DNA of 64,000 nucleotides, taken from Quercus robur. Lineage: Eukaryota > Streptophyta > Magnoliopsida > Fagales > Fagaceae. Position numbers and translations under genes: made by a program. The DNA is taken from contig NC_065538.1 of NCBI RefSeq assembly GCF_932294415.1, positions 26,685,957-26,749,956 on the forward strand. The letters run 5' to 3'. Below the pieces are notes generated by a model, which was not told the origin of the DNA, made no database searches, and saw only the letters and a list, made by a program, of their open reading frames with translations. Shown here one piece after another: positions 21,936-33,094 of the stretch. Position 1 is the stretch's first letter; every line of letters starts with the position of its first letter.

Positions 21936-23019
21936 ATGCAGTCCAAAATGGAATTAATACATTTCCCTAACTTATCAGTTATCACTATCACAATGGTCAC
22001 ACCTTTTGATCGAATAAGTCTTTTTGTACCTTTTTTTTTTTTTTTTTTTTTTTCTTTTCTTTTCTTTTTTAATCATTTGGGAAAAAAAAATTCCCTTTCA
22101 TTAAATTTCCAACTCCTCCAATTGTTTGTTAGAATTACTCCTCTAGCTTTCTTTTGTTAATTAATTTTTCCCTAATATAAGCCAATTTTTGTCTAGTAAA
22201 AATGAAATATTCATAACCTATATTCTATATTGTTACAGGGCTGGCTCAACCCCTAAACTATTTAGGCAATGATCTAAATTCTCAAATGAAAGAAGATCCC
22301 AAGTAATATTTAAAATCAAATATCAAAAAAAAAAAAAAAAAAAAGAAAAAAGAAGAAGAAGAAGAAGAAGACAATAGATGAAAATTTGGGATATAAATGC
22401 ATTATTTGTGTCTCTTTCTCGTGTAGGAGTTTCAATTAAGCACAAGGTAGATTGAAATCTCTATTCGTGAGCTATGCAATCTCTCTGGGTTCTTTTCTTT
22501 CAGACGTTTTGAATTTCACATTCCTCCTTTGTGACTTGTGAGTGAGTTCTAAGACTTTTTTAATATTGAAGTTTCCCATACATACCAAAATATAACGTAC
22601 AACTGGTAATTGCACAAGCTCAAATTCTCTCTCTCAACCCCAAACATCCATGATAAAAATTGAAATACAGTGCTTCAAATTCATTAATTAGTACCTTAAA
22701 TATATTCTCTCTTTAGTAGTCCCCTACAGTTCCCTCATGCAGTTCTATCTCCCTTGCACTCAAGGTAAAAGCAAAACTTTTCTTTCTAGAATTTTTCTCT
22801 ATCCATCTTGCATGAAGAGTGGACCAAGTGATTAGAGTGCTGACTTACTTACAGAATTCACCTTCATTCTCAAATCTTTTGTAGCTTTTTCTATCCAATC
22901 CATTCACCATAGTAATATATGCCTACAATTCGGTTTTTTTTTTTAGAATATATTTTTCATCATATGAAACAAAAATATTCTAAAACTACATAGTTTTTAT
23001 AATTAAAAATAAGGAAATA
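21936..23019. other. Intergenic DNA, no gene seen
   Basis: AT-rich. Homopolymer T tract near 22030-22051, A tract near 22327-22344 and a short (GAA)n near 22352-22370. No coding potential is supported. Confidence 0.4.
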
Positions 23020-23195
23020 CTAATGAATGCCCTTAGGACATTGGTTAACAATCTATTTAAAGAAAGTTTTTTTGGGAAAAGGAAAAAAAATTAATATTTT
23101 GACAGTTTTTTTCATTTCCCATAAAAGTAGTGTCAAAACTTTCTTAAAATTGATTATTAACCATTGCCCTAAAGGCACTCATTAACATGACCCTT
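23020..23195. mobile_element. Foldback MITE-like element
   Basis: Left arm TAATGAATGCCCTTAGGACA followed by TTGGTTAACAATC; the right arm is the reverse complement of TTAATGAGTGCCTTTAGGGC followed by AATGGTTAATAATC. The arms continue to pair through AAGAAAGTTTT, so almost the whole element can fold. No clear target duplication. Confidence 0.55.
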
Positions 23196-23393
23196 AAAAA
23201 TATTAAACGCTCTCTATAAGTATTTAAACTTAACTAAAATTTAATAATCTTATTAATAATACTATTATAATTGTTCATTGTGTCAACAACTTATGTAATA
23301 TAAAATAGTACAACTTATGTCATATAAAATAGCACACATAATCAATAATATACAATTCTATATAACTAACTTCAACTTTTTCATATTTTATTA

Positions 23394-23547
23394 GAGCATT
23401 CACATCAAAGTGCTAGAAAATTTAGATTTAGCAACTTAAAAATAAGATTTAGCATTTTCATTGTAGTATTTTAATACCCCACTTGACAATACTCCCAAAA
23501 TTAAATACTATTATTTTATTACTTTTTAAATATTCTTTTTTTTTTAG

Positions 23548-23594
<47 letters not shown>

Positions 23595-23770
23595 TTTATT
23601 TATTTTTGTATTTACCATCTAGCTACAATAAACTATTAGAGATAATCGCTTACTGTAACTATGTGCTAAAAAATTATAATTTGGCACCTTTGATGTAGTA
23701 GATTTTTTAGTGTTTTGGGTGCTAAAATAGCATTTTAGTTATTTTAACACCTTTGATATGAATACTCTTA
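23394..23770. mobile_element. MITE-like element with imperfect terminal inverted repeats
   Basis: Left end TTAGAGCATTCACATCAAAG; right end reverse complement TAAGAGTATTCATATCAAAG. The interior repeats TAGCA/TGCTA words and contains a (CT)n tract. TIRs beginning (G)AGCATTC next to TTA are reminiscent of Tourist-like MITEs, but the target duplication is not certain. Confidence 0.5.
23549..23590 (+). repeat. (CT)n microsatellite
   Basis: About 20 uninterrupted CT units inside the MITE-like element at 23394-23770. Confidence 0.9.
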
Positions 23771-23866
23771 TAAAATTGAATTTTATTCAGGATATTTGGA
23801 TTGTTCAATTTTAATCTCACATGCATGCTTTTGTGTGTGTGTCATAATAATAATAATAATAATAAT

Positions 23867-24587
23867 TGTAAGGACTCAATTTGTAACGACACCAAATTGA
23901 TATATTGGGTTCGAACGTTAAAGGCCCAAATAATAAATTTGTAGAGAGTGGGCTAAAAGGCTAGGCTTTGGTGAACGGACGGCCATTAGTCATGGTGTTC
24001 ATGATGATTGCACAGAAGTGAACTTAGAGTATCTAAGAAGACTTTCTCCTCGGCACGGCCTGAGTGGCTCTGGTCCTTGGACCTCGTTCGAGGAGCTTAA
24101 TGTTCTTATTATTCTTTTTACGTTAGGGTTCAATGGCCCTGGAGACCATCTGCCCCCTTCTTTTTGGCGCTTCCTCCTCGTTTTATACTAGTTTTTCCCC
24201 TCTCTCAAATGTCCACATGTAGGTTCCGCTTTTTAGGGCTGATATTTGTCTTGTCAGCCCATACCCAAAATGGTTGGGGATTGTTGTAAAAGCTGAAGAG
24301 TATGGCCCTGTCAGGCGTAGAGTACTTAATTGCAGTATTGGTAGCCTTTCCCTTGAACCGCTCCTACACTGTACTCACCCTTTCTTCTGGGAGCGCTTTG
24401 GGGGCTGCCTTTGATGGCGTGCCATTCTTTCCTTCTAAGTTTTGGGATGCCGAGGACAAGATTGTCCTTGGCTATACCTCTAGGCTATTTAGACTTTCGT
24501 TGCACGTCATCGGCAACATCTCTCCTCGACTCGGGCCTTGGGCCCTAATATAAAATGGGCTGGGATCACAAATTCTCTGGCCCCACA
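23867..24587. mobile_element. Solo LTR, family B (721 bp)
   Basis: Begins TGTAAGGACTC and ends GGCCCCACA, flanked by ATAAT on both sides (23862-23866 and 24588-24592). The target was an ATA-repeat tract, so the duplication is supportive but not independent proof. The interior is GC-richer than its surroundings and holds no gag or pol; the open frame at 24302-24553 lies wholly inside it and is not a gene. Confidence 0.7.
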
Positions 24588-25017
24588 ATAATAATAATAA
24601 ATCAATTGATAATAATATGAGAAAATAAATAATTATGTCTATTATTTCACTTAAAAACACTGTCAAAAAAGAAAATATATATACTAAATATTTTTTTTGA
24701 GAGATATATACTAAATATATTAAATCATGGTAAAAGTGTGTATATATATCTATCTATATTACTATTTAAGGGGTTTCTCCGGTTTGGACCGGATTTTTTT
24801 TTGTTCTAAAATACCCTTACAATCAGAACCAACCTATGCTTAAGTAGGGAAAAAACTTGGCAAAAAAAACACTGTTATTTTAGACATTGCCTACAAAACA
24901 GGACTACTCTCCTGATGGTTTTCAAATTGCTTCATCCATTTATAAAAAAATAAAAAATAAATAAACACTGTTATTTTAGACACAGTGTGCCAAAAAAGAA
25001 AAAGAAAAAAAACACAC

Positions 25018-25047
25018 ACACACACACACGCACGCACACACACACAG
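25018..25047 (+). repeat. (CA)n microsatellite
   Basis: ACACAC run with two CG interruptions. Confidence 0.8.
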
Positions 25048-25240
25048 CCGTACATACATTTGAGATACAAACTCCATACTTCTACCCAGCAATTTTAAAT
25101 TTCCCCCTTATCATTAACCCCTTTTTTTTTTTTTTTTTTTTTCTTTTTGAGGAGCATTATCATTAAGCAGTTAAGATCAAGTTGCTTTTTTTTTTTTTTT
25201 TTGGGTTAAACATTTTTTTTTTTTTGAGAAATGATATATC

Positions 25241-25380
25241 TACAACATTTTTACAACAAATCCTAAGTGGCAGGTTGTTACTGGTTATTATTGTTAGGGT
25301 AAAAAAGTAATCTTAGTGTTAGTTTCAAATTTGAATCAATAATAACTAACCACCTGTGATTTGTTGTAAAAATGTTGTAC
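25241..25380. mobile_element. hAT-type MITE
   Basis: A 140-bp element with inverted ends of about 22 bp: TACAACATTTTTACAACAAA on the left and its complement on the right (TTTGTTGTAAAAATGTTGTA). The second-level match (GGCAGGTTGTTACTGGTTAT against the complement of ATAACTAACCACC) extends the pairing. Same family as the relic at 21665-21862. Confidence 0.75.
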
Positions 25381-25545
25381 ACGTAGCATCTCTCTTTCTT
25401 TTTTTAGCTACAAAGTAAAAACTCCTCAACTTTAGCTACAAATTTTACCATTCCACTAATTTCTCCCCACTATTAGCCATTACTTGATTGGTTATTCAAT
25501 CAGCCCACTACCAGAGCAGTTAACCAAAATCACAATACTTACCCT

Positions 25546-25697
25546 ACCTCCAGATTACATATAAAATTCATTTTTTTTTCTACAATTGTGGAAAGTACCT
25601 TCAATGTTGAAGAGGGGTACTGCACCTCCAAATTACAAGTAAAATTGATTTTTACGATTGTTGAAAGCACCTTGAAAGTCTGAAGAGGGGTACTGCA
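25546..25697 (+). repeat. Tandem duplication of about 78 bp
   Basis: Two diverged copies, each with CCTCCA(G/A)ATTACA near the start and GAAGAGGGGTACTGCA at the end. No coding potential. Confidence 0.6.
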
Positions 25698-26123
25698 TAG
25701 GAGGTATGTGTTTTTCAATGAATATAACTAATATTTGAATTTTACATACATATTTACACGTGATATGTATTCTTTTATTCTTTGCGATAATTTCTATTTT
25801 TCTTGATCAGGGTCGCTAAGTTTTGCAGTCACGATAGAAATAGATATAGGAAAAAGAAACTCTACTAACAAAACAAAATATTTTTTCTAATTTTTCCTGC
25901 TCAAAAAAAAAAAAAAAAAAAAAAATTCTATCTCAACGGTATCTAACACTTTTTTTTTAATCACCGTCACTGACCATTTGTAAAATTTGATGAGGATTAC
26001 ACAATTTGTAGTTGGTTTTTGTTGAATTTGGGTAGGTTACTTTTGTTAATCCTTATTCTAAGGTTACTTTTGTTAATCCTCAGGGGCGAAGCCACGTTGT
26101 CCCTTGGGGGGGCCGTGGCCCCT

Positions 26124-26158
<35 letters not shown>

Positions 26159-29119
26159 TCCAACAGAGTAGGTATGAAAATTGATTGGGCCCCCCCACTG
26201 TAGGACATCCCCCCCCCCCCCCCCCCCCATATTTCTCCCACTCCAGTTATAGTTTTAGGCCTCTATTCTCCCAGGCTCCCACCGTTAGTTTTAGGCCTCT
26301 CATACTCCAAATAAAACACAAAGTTGGCCCACTAACATTTAAATACTAAAATCCAAACACATAACAACAAAACTTCACTTTCTGCATCTCAAAAACCCAC
26401 CCCACGGTCCCAACAGAATCCCTTATTCTTTTCTTTTCTTTGTCTTCTGTGATACACTTCCCACTTTACTTCTTATTCTTTTCTTTTCTTTCTCTTCTGT
26501 GATACACTTCCCAGTACCGCCTACCAGCCCCCAAAACTCAACAGCATCAGTCCTCCAGTCTGGAAAAAAAAAAAAAATTCCTGACCAATTTTTTCTTTCT
26601 TCTTGCTTTCTAAAACAAATCACTCAGTATATTTCATTGCCAAATTTTAGGATTTGGAACTTGTGACTGCCTGGTGAAGTGGTGAGTTTTCTTCTCTTAT
26701 TTAAGCACTAGACCTTCATCTATTTTCAGTGTCTTTTTTTTATTTTCTTAACTATCTACACCTAAATATTCACATGCTCTTTATATTTTCATAGATTTTT
26801 AGAGAAATATATGATTGAAGGAATGGGGATAGAGATAAGGATTAAGGAGATTGTTTGTGATGACTGATGAGTCTTAAAGGGAAGAATATCTACAGTTGTA
26901 GGCAAATAAGCATTGCCACACGGCCCACCCATTTTTGCACTTTGTGATTCTATGAAGACAGGTAAAATTATTTTCTTTTATTACCTATTTTTGGTTAGTT
27001 AGATATCATGTGGTTGTAGGAGTTGTGTTTAATTTCCACTTTGTACAAATCCTTGTGTGTTTAATTTTTGTTTTTGTTTAAGCCTTTAAGGGGTTATTAT
27101 TAATTAAAGTTGTATTAAAAAAAATTAAAATACAGGAAAATTTTAATAGTAGGAATGATGATAATTGATGGGTTTGACTGTTTAAATTATAATGGAAATT
27201 TTTTTTTTCTTGAGTATGAATAACATCTATATAACTAAGTAAAAATTTCTAATTAAAATTTTATTTTTTAAAATTCTTTTCAGGTTAATTTTTTAGTCAT
27301 ATTCTTAAAGCTAAAAGAATTATGAGCAAACGAAAAATAATTGATGCATTCTATAAGAAAAAAGATGTTAGTAATTCAGAAATTAGGACACTTGTGGCTG
27401 TAGAAACAAATGTTGAAACTTCAATGCCTGTTGAACACCCCTCCAAATGTTCAAGAATTCAATTTGAAGAGATAGATCGTGATTCAGGATCACGTAGACA
27501 AATATATGAATTCCCTATCAATAAATAAGATGAAATTCGACGAGCTTATCTCAAAGAAGGGCCATATCAACCTAAAAATATAAACTATCCATACAATGAT
27601 GATACTCATCGTCGTCGATTTCAACCTTCATGGTTTGCATCACATAAGGATTGGTTGGAATACTCACCTTCAATGAATGCGATATATTGTCTACCTTGCT
27701 ACCTTTTTAGTAAGAAACCAATAGGTCGTCCCGGATCAGATGCATTCATTTCAACAGGTTTTAATAATTGGAAAAAGGTGAAAGATGGAATGAATTGTCC
27801 TTTAATTCATCATGAAGGGAAAGATCCAAACTCCCCACATAAAATTGCTGTGAAATGTTGCGAGGATTTAAAGAATTATTCACAACATATTGACAAGCTA
27901 ATTGAGAAACAAACATCAAAAGAATTAGAGAATAATCGGTTGTGGCTCAAAACCTCAATAGAGTGTGCTCGATGGCTAGCATTCCAAGCTTGTGCTTTTA
28001 GAGGTCATGATGAAAGCCTTGATTAAAAAAATAGAGGTAATTTTATTTAATTGATAAAATTCACATCAACTTTCAATGACAAAGTAGCTAGTGTTGTCTT
28101 GGAAAATGCTCCAGGAAATGCCAAATATACATCACCCACAATTCAAAAGGAGATTTTGCATATTCTTGCTAGTAATGTGCGAAATGCTATTTGTGAAGAA
28201 ATTGGGGATGCAAAATTTTGCATTCTTGTTGATGAAGCCTGGGATGAGTCGAAGAGAGAGCAAATGGCCATCATTTTGAGGTTTGTTGATAAAGAAGGTT
28301 TCATTAAAGAGCGTTTCTTTCATGTTGTGCATGTTAGAGACACTACTGCATTGACTTTAAAGAATGAGATATGTGCTGTCCTTTCTCATTACAACCTCCA
28401 CATTGAAAATATTCGAGGTCAAGGATATGATGGGGCTAGTAACATGCGTGGTGAATGGAATGGATTACAAGCTCTTTTTCTTAAAGATTGCCCATTTGCT
28501 TATTATGTACATTGTATGGCTCATAGGTTGCAATTAGCTCTAGTTACAGCATCTAGAGAAGTAAAAGATGTTCATCAATTCTTTGATCATTTGGTTAATA
28601 TTATCAATATTGTTGTTGGTTCTAGTAAGCGTAATGATGAATTGCAACATGCTTAAGCAGAACAAGTTGAGAATATGATTGCTTCTAATGAAATTGAGAC
28701 TGGAAGAGGTGCAAACCAGATTGATACTTTGCAACAAGCTGGAGATACTAGGTGGGGATCTCATTTTCAATCTATTTGTAGTTTGATTAAAATGTTTGAT
28801 GCTACTTGCAAAGTTATCAACACTATCTTTGAGGAAGGGGCTAACTATAAACAACGCGGTGATGCCAAGGGAGCTTATCAGGTATTAACATCATTTGAAT
28901 TTATTTTAATCTTGCATTTGATGAAAGAGATAATGGGAATTACTAATGTTCTTTGTCAAGCTTTGTAACAACATTCTCAAGATCTTTTAAATGTCATGCA
29001 TTTAGTTTCAACTATAAAATCACTTATTCAAAAGTTGAGAGATGATGGATGGGAGCCTTTACTTGCTAGTGTTATATCATTTTGTGAACAACATGAAATT
29101 GATATTTCTGATATGAATG

Positions 29120-31454
29120 TGTAGACACCCCATTTTACAACTTGCATTTAACCAACCGATAGATCTTCAAATTTGTGATACAAACAAATCTTGATGTTCT
29201 AACGATCATAATGGTATGTTATGGGTTTTGATCGGACCACCTGATCAAAAGTTATCATACAAACAATTTTCAATGATCATGGCTCTCCTATACGATGGGC
29301 TTGATCACATCTTATTCTAAACACTTAATTTTGATTGGTTCTCACAAGAATTAATTTAAAGTTAATCAAGTGTGATTTTTGATTGGATTTCAATTTTTTT
29401 TTTTTGAAGAAATAATAAAAAATGTTTTTCTTTATGGCATCTTATCTGCTATTTTTAAAAAAAAAAAAAAAAAAAAATTGGAGATATGATCCATGAAAAA
29501 TTCAAAAAATAAAAAAGAAAAATGCTCAAAAAAACGTCATTATCTTCAGCAGCTACTTGAATCGCATTTTTGGTCAGAAAAACGTTGAAATTTGGATTTC
29601 TCTATTTCTATAAAAGTTGTAGAGAATTAAATTTCCTTTCAAAAAAAATCAATCCCAAATCAATTGGAATTTTGAGCAGCAAGTTATGGCCAAAAAACGA
29701 AACAGGTGCAGAAGATAACACAAATTCAGCATTATCTTCAATTTTCTCTCAAAATTTCAAATGAGTTCAACATCAAATCTGGTCAAGCCTATCTAATAGA
29801 CTTATCCTTTCCCTTTTCTTCAGAAGAAATATTTTTGAAAAATAAATTGGGTAAAGAAACAGATACAGCCTATGAAAAAAATTCAAAAATGCTCAAAAGA
29901 CGTTACTATTTTCAGCAGCAATTTGAAACACATTTTTGGCATGGATAACGTTGAAATTTGGCGCTCTCTATTTCTGAAAAAGTTGTAGATAATTGAATTT
30001 TCTTTCAAAAAACACCCATCTTGAATCAATTAGAATTTTGAGCGGAAAATTAGAGCCAAAATACGAAGCAGGTGCAGCATCATTTCAAAATTTTAATGGG
30101 GATCAACACCAAATCCGTCCCAGCTCATTTAAACAGGTTATCTCCTCCCTTAGCTTCAGAAGAAAGCTAATAACTTAGCTTTAAAACTAAGCCATCCCTT
30201 CCCCTATAAATAGAGAAGACCTCTTCCATTCTCTGGACTCCAAATTCCCTCTAGAGAGCTAGTGAGAAAGCAAAAAAGAAAAGCCGTTGAGCAACCATTG
30301 TTCTTACTTTGGTTGTAATTTAGTACTTCCTTGCTTTCTCCCTAGCCCTTTAAATGATCACTTCCCCCTTTTAATTTATGTTGGAAAGTAGTTAATTGTG
30401 TTTTTTTTTTTTTTAATTTTTATACATGCTAGAATAAATGCTTACAAATCATTATTCACTTCTTTTATGCTATGCTTGGATGAACATGCCTATGTGTCTT
30501 ATTGATTTTCTCTTACATGCTTAGATGAACATTTCTAGGTGATACACAATTTTCTCTTGAATGCTTAGATAAACACTTCTAGGCTAATACACAATTTTCT
30601 TTTGAATGCTTAGATGAGCACTTCTAGGCTAAAACACAACTTTGTCTTTAATACTTAGATGAACATGTCTAGGTAGTTGTTTTATTTTTTAAAATGCGTG
30701 AACAAACATGTCAAAGTATTTTGATTCTGTCTAGATAAACATGTCTAGGGTTTTTTCTTTACTTCTCTTCATAATTGCTTGGACGATCAAATATGCTTAA
30801 AGGCTTTATTTTTATTTGTTTCTCTTTGCAATTATGTTGATGACAAATAACATGACAATTTTGTTTTCCCTCACATGCTTAGATGAACATGTCTAGGCTA
30901 GGGATTCTTTATTTATATTGATCTCTTGGATGAACATGCCATTACCTTCATTTTTTGTTATCTAACAAGTTTTATTTATTTATTTTTTTTCTCTTTATGT
31001 CAAATTCCCCTAACATATATTTATTTACACTTCCTGCAAATCACATGTTTATATGACATATTCTTTGTATTTGTTTGACATGACATGACATTGGCCACCT
31101 TAACCTAGGAGATCGGTTTTACCGGGCGAGATGGGTGCTTAATCCCTTCCCATCTCGTAAATTAGCCTCCGAACCAAGATCAAGGGTTCTAAACAATGCT
31201 CTTGTATATACAATTTTTTTTTTTTTTTTTTAGAATGTAACTAGGAAATAAAGCAATGTAATTTACTTTTCTTAGATTGTATCTAGGACAAAAAAAAAAT
31301 TGTAAATTTTTGTTACAAAATTCGATGTAAATTGTCATATACATTAATACAACAGAAGTATTTTTCATTAAAGGTTTTCTTGTTTTTCCTTTTAAATTAA
31401 ATAAGTGGCGACTCCATGTAAAACCCTCGATCTAGGAGGGAGCACATTTTTACA
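29120..31454 (+). repeat. 5' LTR of the Ogre/Tat-like element
   Basis: About 2335 bp, nearly identical to 37840-40157; the differences are mostly single bases and A/T run lengths. It contains the promoter (30205) and, from about 30465 to 30930, a degenerate tandem array of about 60 bp units built on TGCTTAGATGAACATGTCTA. Short open frames inside appear in both LTRs and are by-products. Confidence 0.92.
30205..30212 (+). promoter_or_regulatory. TATA box of the 5' LTR
   Basis: TATAAATA within CCCCTATAAATAGAGAAG. The same element is at about 38904 in the 3' LTR. It divides U3 from R at roughly 1.09 kb into the LTR. Confidence 0.75.
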
Positions 31455-31455
31455 G

Positions 31456-31473
31456 TGGCGACTCCGTTGGGGA
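31456..31473 (+). other. Primer-binding site of the Ogre/Tat-like element
   Basis: TGGCGACTCCGTTGGGGA, one base after the LTR end. Tat/Ogre elements use a tRNA-Arg-type site of very similar sequence (family knowledge); the exact tRNA should be confirmed. Confidence 0.75.
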
Positions 31474-31965
31474 TGTTGAAGGCTAGACTTCAATTTAGGT
31501 TATGGTGGCCAACCATGTCATTTGTTTGTTTATTGCTTTTAATACTATGTCATATTTGTTTGCCATAACATCATTTGCATGATTGGAATTGTATATGAAT
31601 TGTGTATGTTGCCCGGAAACCACGGTAACTGTAGCCATGGATCGCGGTCCTCCTAGATTCGTGTACCCAGTGGTGAACCTACCACCCCATCACCTAAGAC
31701 TTGCTTGATCTTTCTTGCGTTTCTTAAAGGACAAACTCTACCGTTTGGACCAACGCGGCGTTCATACGTCACAAGTTGGGAGGTACAACGTCCTAGCTTT
31801 TGGGGAACCTATTAGCCTACCTTTTACCTTCATGTAAGAAGCCATAGAACTAATCTTTAGGTCAATCCCATAAAATACATTGCATCCCATGAATGTGTTT
31901 GGCCGTTGTTTGATCCATGATGTGCCTTAGTCCAATGCTTAGGCCCATCATAATTGTTTAAGATT

Positions 31966-32003
<38 letters not shown>

Positions 32004-32176
32004 AACTTATGCATTTTGGTTGAGACCAAAGAATCTCAATCAGGGTTCAAGCCCACCAAGTTCAAAGCATATCTAAAAGCTCAAGATCATCAAGCTTAAA
32101 GACATCAAGATTAAAGCCACCAATCTTAAAGTGCAAGGCCCAAGCAAACATCAAAACCAAGGCTTCCAATTAAGAA

Positions 32177-33094
32177 ATGGCCAACAACCAAGAAGATCGA
32201 CACATGAATGATCATAGGGAACAACCGCATCTCACCACTCAAGATTTACTCAACACTTTGGTAGCTGGTCAAGCCCAACTCCAAAAGGACATCCAAGCAT
32301 TGATCCAACAGATGGGGAACAAGAATGATCATGAATCCTCTAGGGCCCAAAATGATAATGGACCCAGAAATTCTAAAGAAAGCCATGGCTTGGTGTTGAC
32401 TGAAAATGAGAAGAAGATGGTTGAATGAATGGACCAAATGGAAAAGCTCCTAATGAGATCTAGAAGGGTCGAAGAAGTTATGGATCTGCATTCACTTTCG
32501 CTCTTTCCTCAAGCAAGGGCCCCACCAAAGTTTAAGATGCCAACATTGGACAAGTTTGATGGCATGAGCTGCCCTAAAGCCCATCTGAAAATGTACATAA
32601 GAGCATTGCAACCCTTAGGAGCCGATGAAGAGTTACTGGCCCAAATGTTTCAAAATACACTCACCGGAGCTGCCCTACGTTGGTTCCTAAATTTGGAGGA
32701 TTCTCGAACTTGGACTTGGGAAGATATGTGCCATGAATTTTACAAGCAATACAAGTACAATACTAAGGTGGACATCACTTGGCGAGACCTTGAGACAACC
32801 AAGCAAGATTCCAGTGAATCTTTTCATGCATTCATCACAAGGTGGAGGACAAAAGCAGCCCAGATGACCGTTAGGCCCAATGAGGAAGAACAATTGAACA
32901 TGATTATGAAGAATCTCCTCCCGACCTACACCAAGTATCTATTTGCTCGATACTTTCCTAACTTCAAGACCCTAATTGCTGCTGGAACCCAAATTGAAGA
33001 TGCCATCAATAACGGTGGGATTATCCAAGATCTCATGGACCAACAAATCATTGCTGCACCAGCATCTACCAATCAATCCAACTCTACTTCATGA
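32177..33094 (+). pseudogene. gag: gag of the Ogre/Tat-like element, with one in-frame stop
   Basis: ATG at 32177, 83 codons to TGA at 32426-32428, then the same frame continues to TGA at 33092-33094, about 305 codons in all. The second part carries the plant Retrotrans_gag signature: PTLDKFDGMSCPKAHLKMYI, then ALRWFLNLEDSRTWTWEDMC and HAFITRWRTKAAQM. The protein would form the capsid of the retrotransposon particle. No zinc knuckle or protease follows; the frame ends and non-coding DNA begins. Whether the stop is read through or is a mutation cannot be told. Confidence 0.85.

Noticed and set aside
24302-24553. 83-codon frame in a GC-richer stretch
   Set aside because: It is contained in the solo LTR at 23867-24587 and has no domain.
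26205-26230. Long C tract and preceding A33 run as a possible functional element
   Set aside because: Homopolymers of this kind are common in decayed transposons and sensitive to assembly error; no feature depends on them.
29570-29764. 64-residue frame found again almost unchanged at 38270-38464
   Set aside because: The two frames are the same place in the two LTRs of one retrotransposon; their similarity is due to LTR duplication, not protein conservation.
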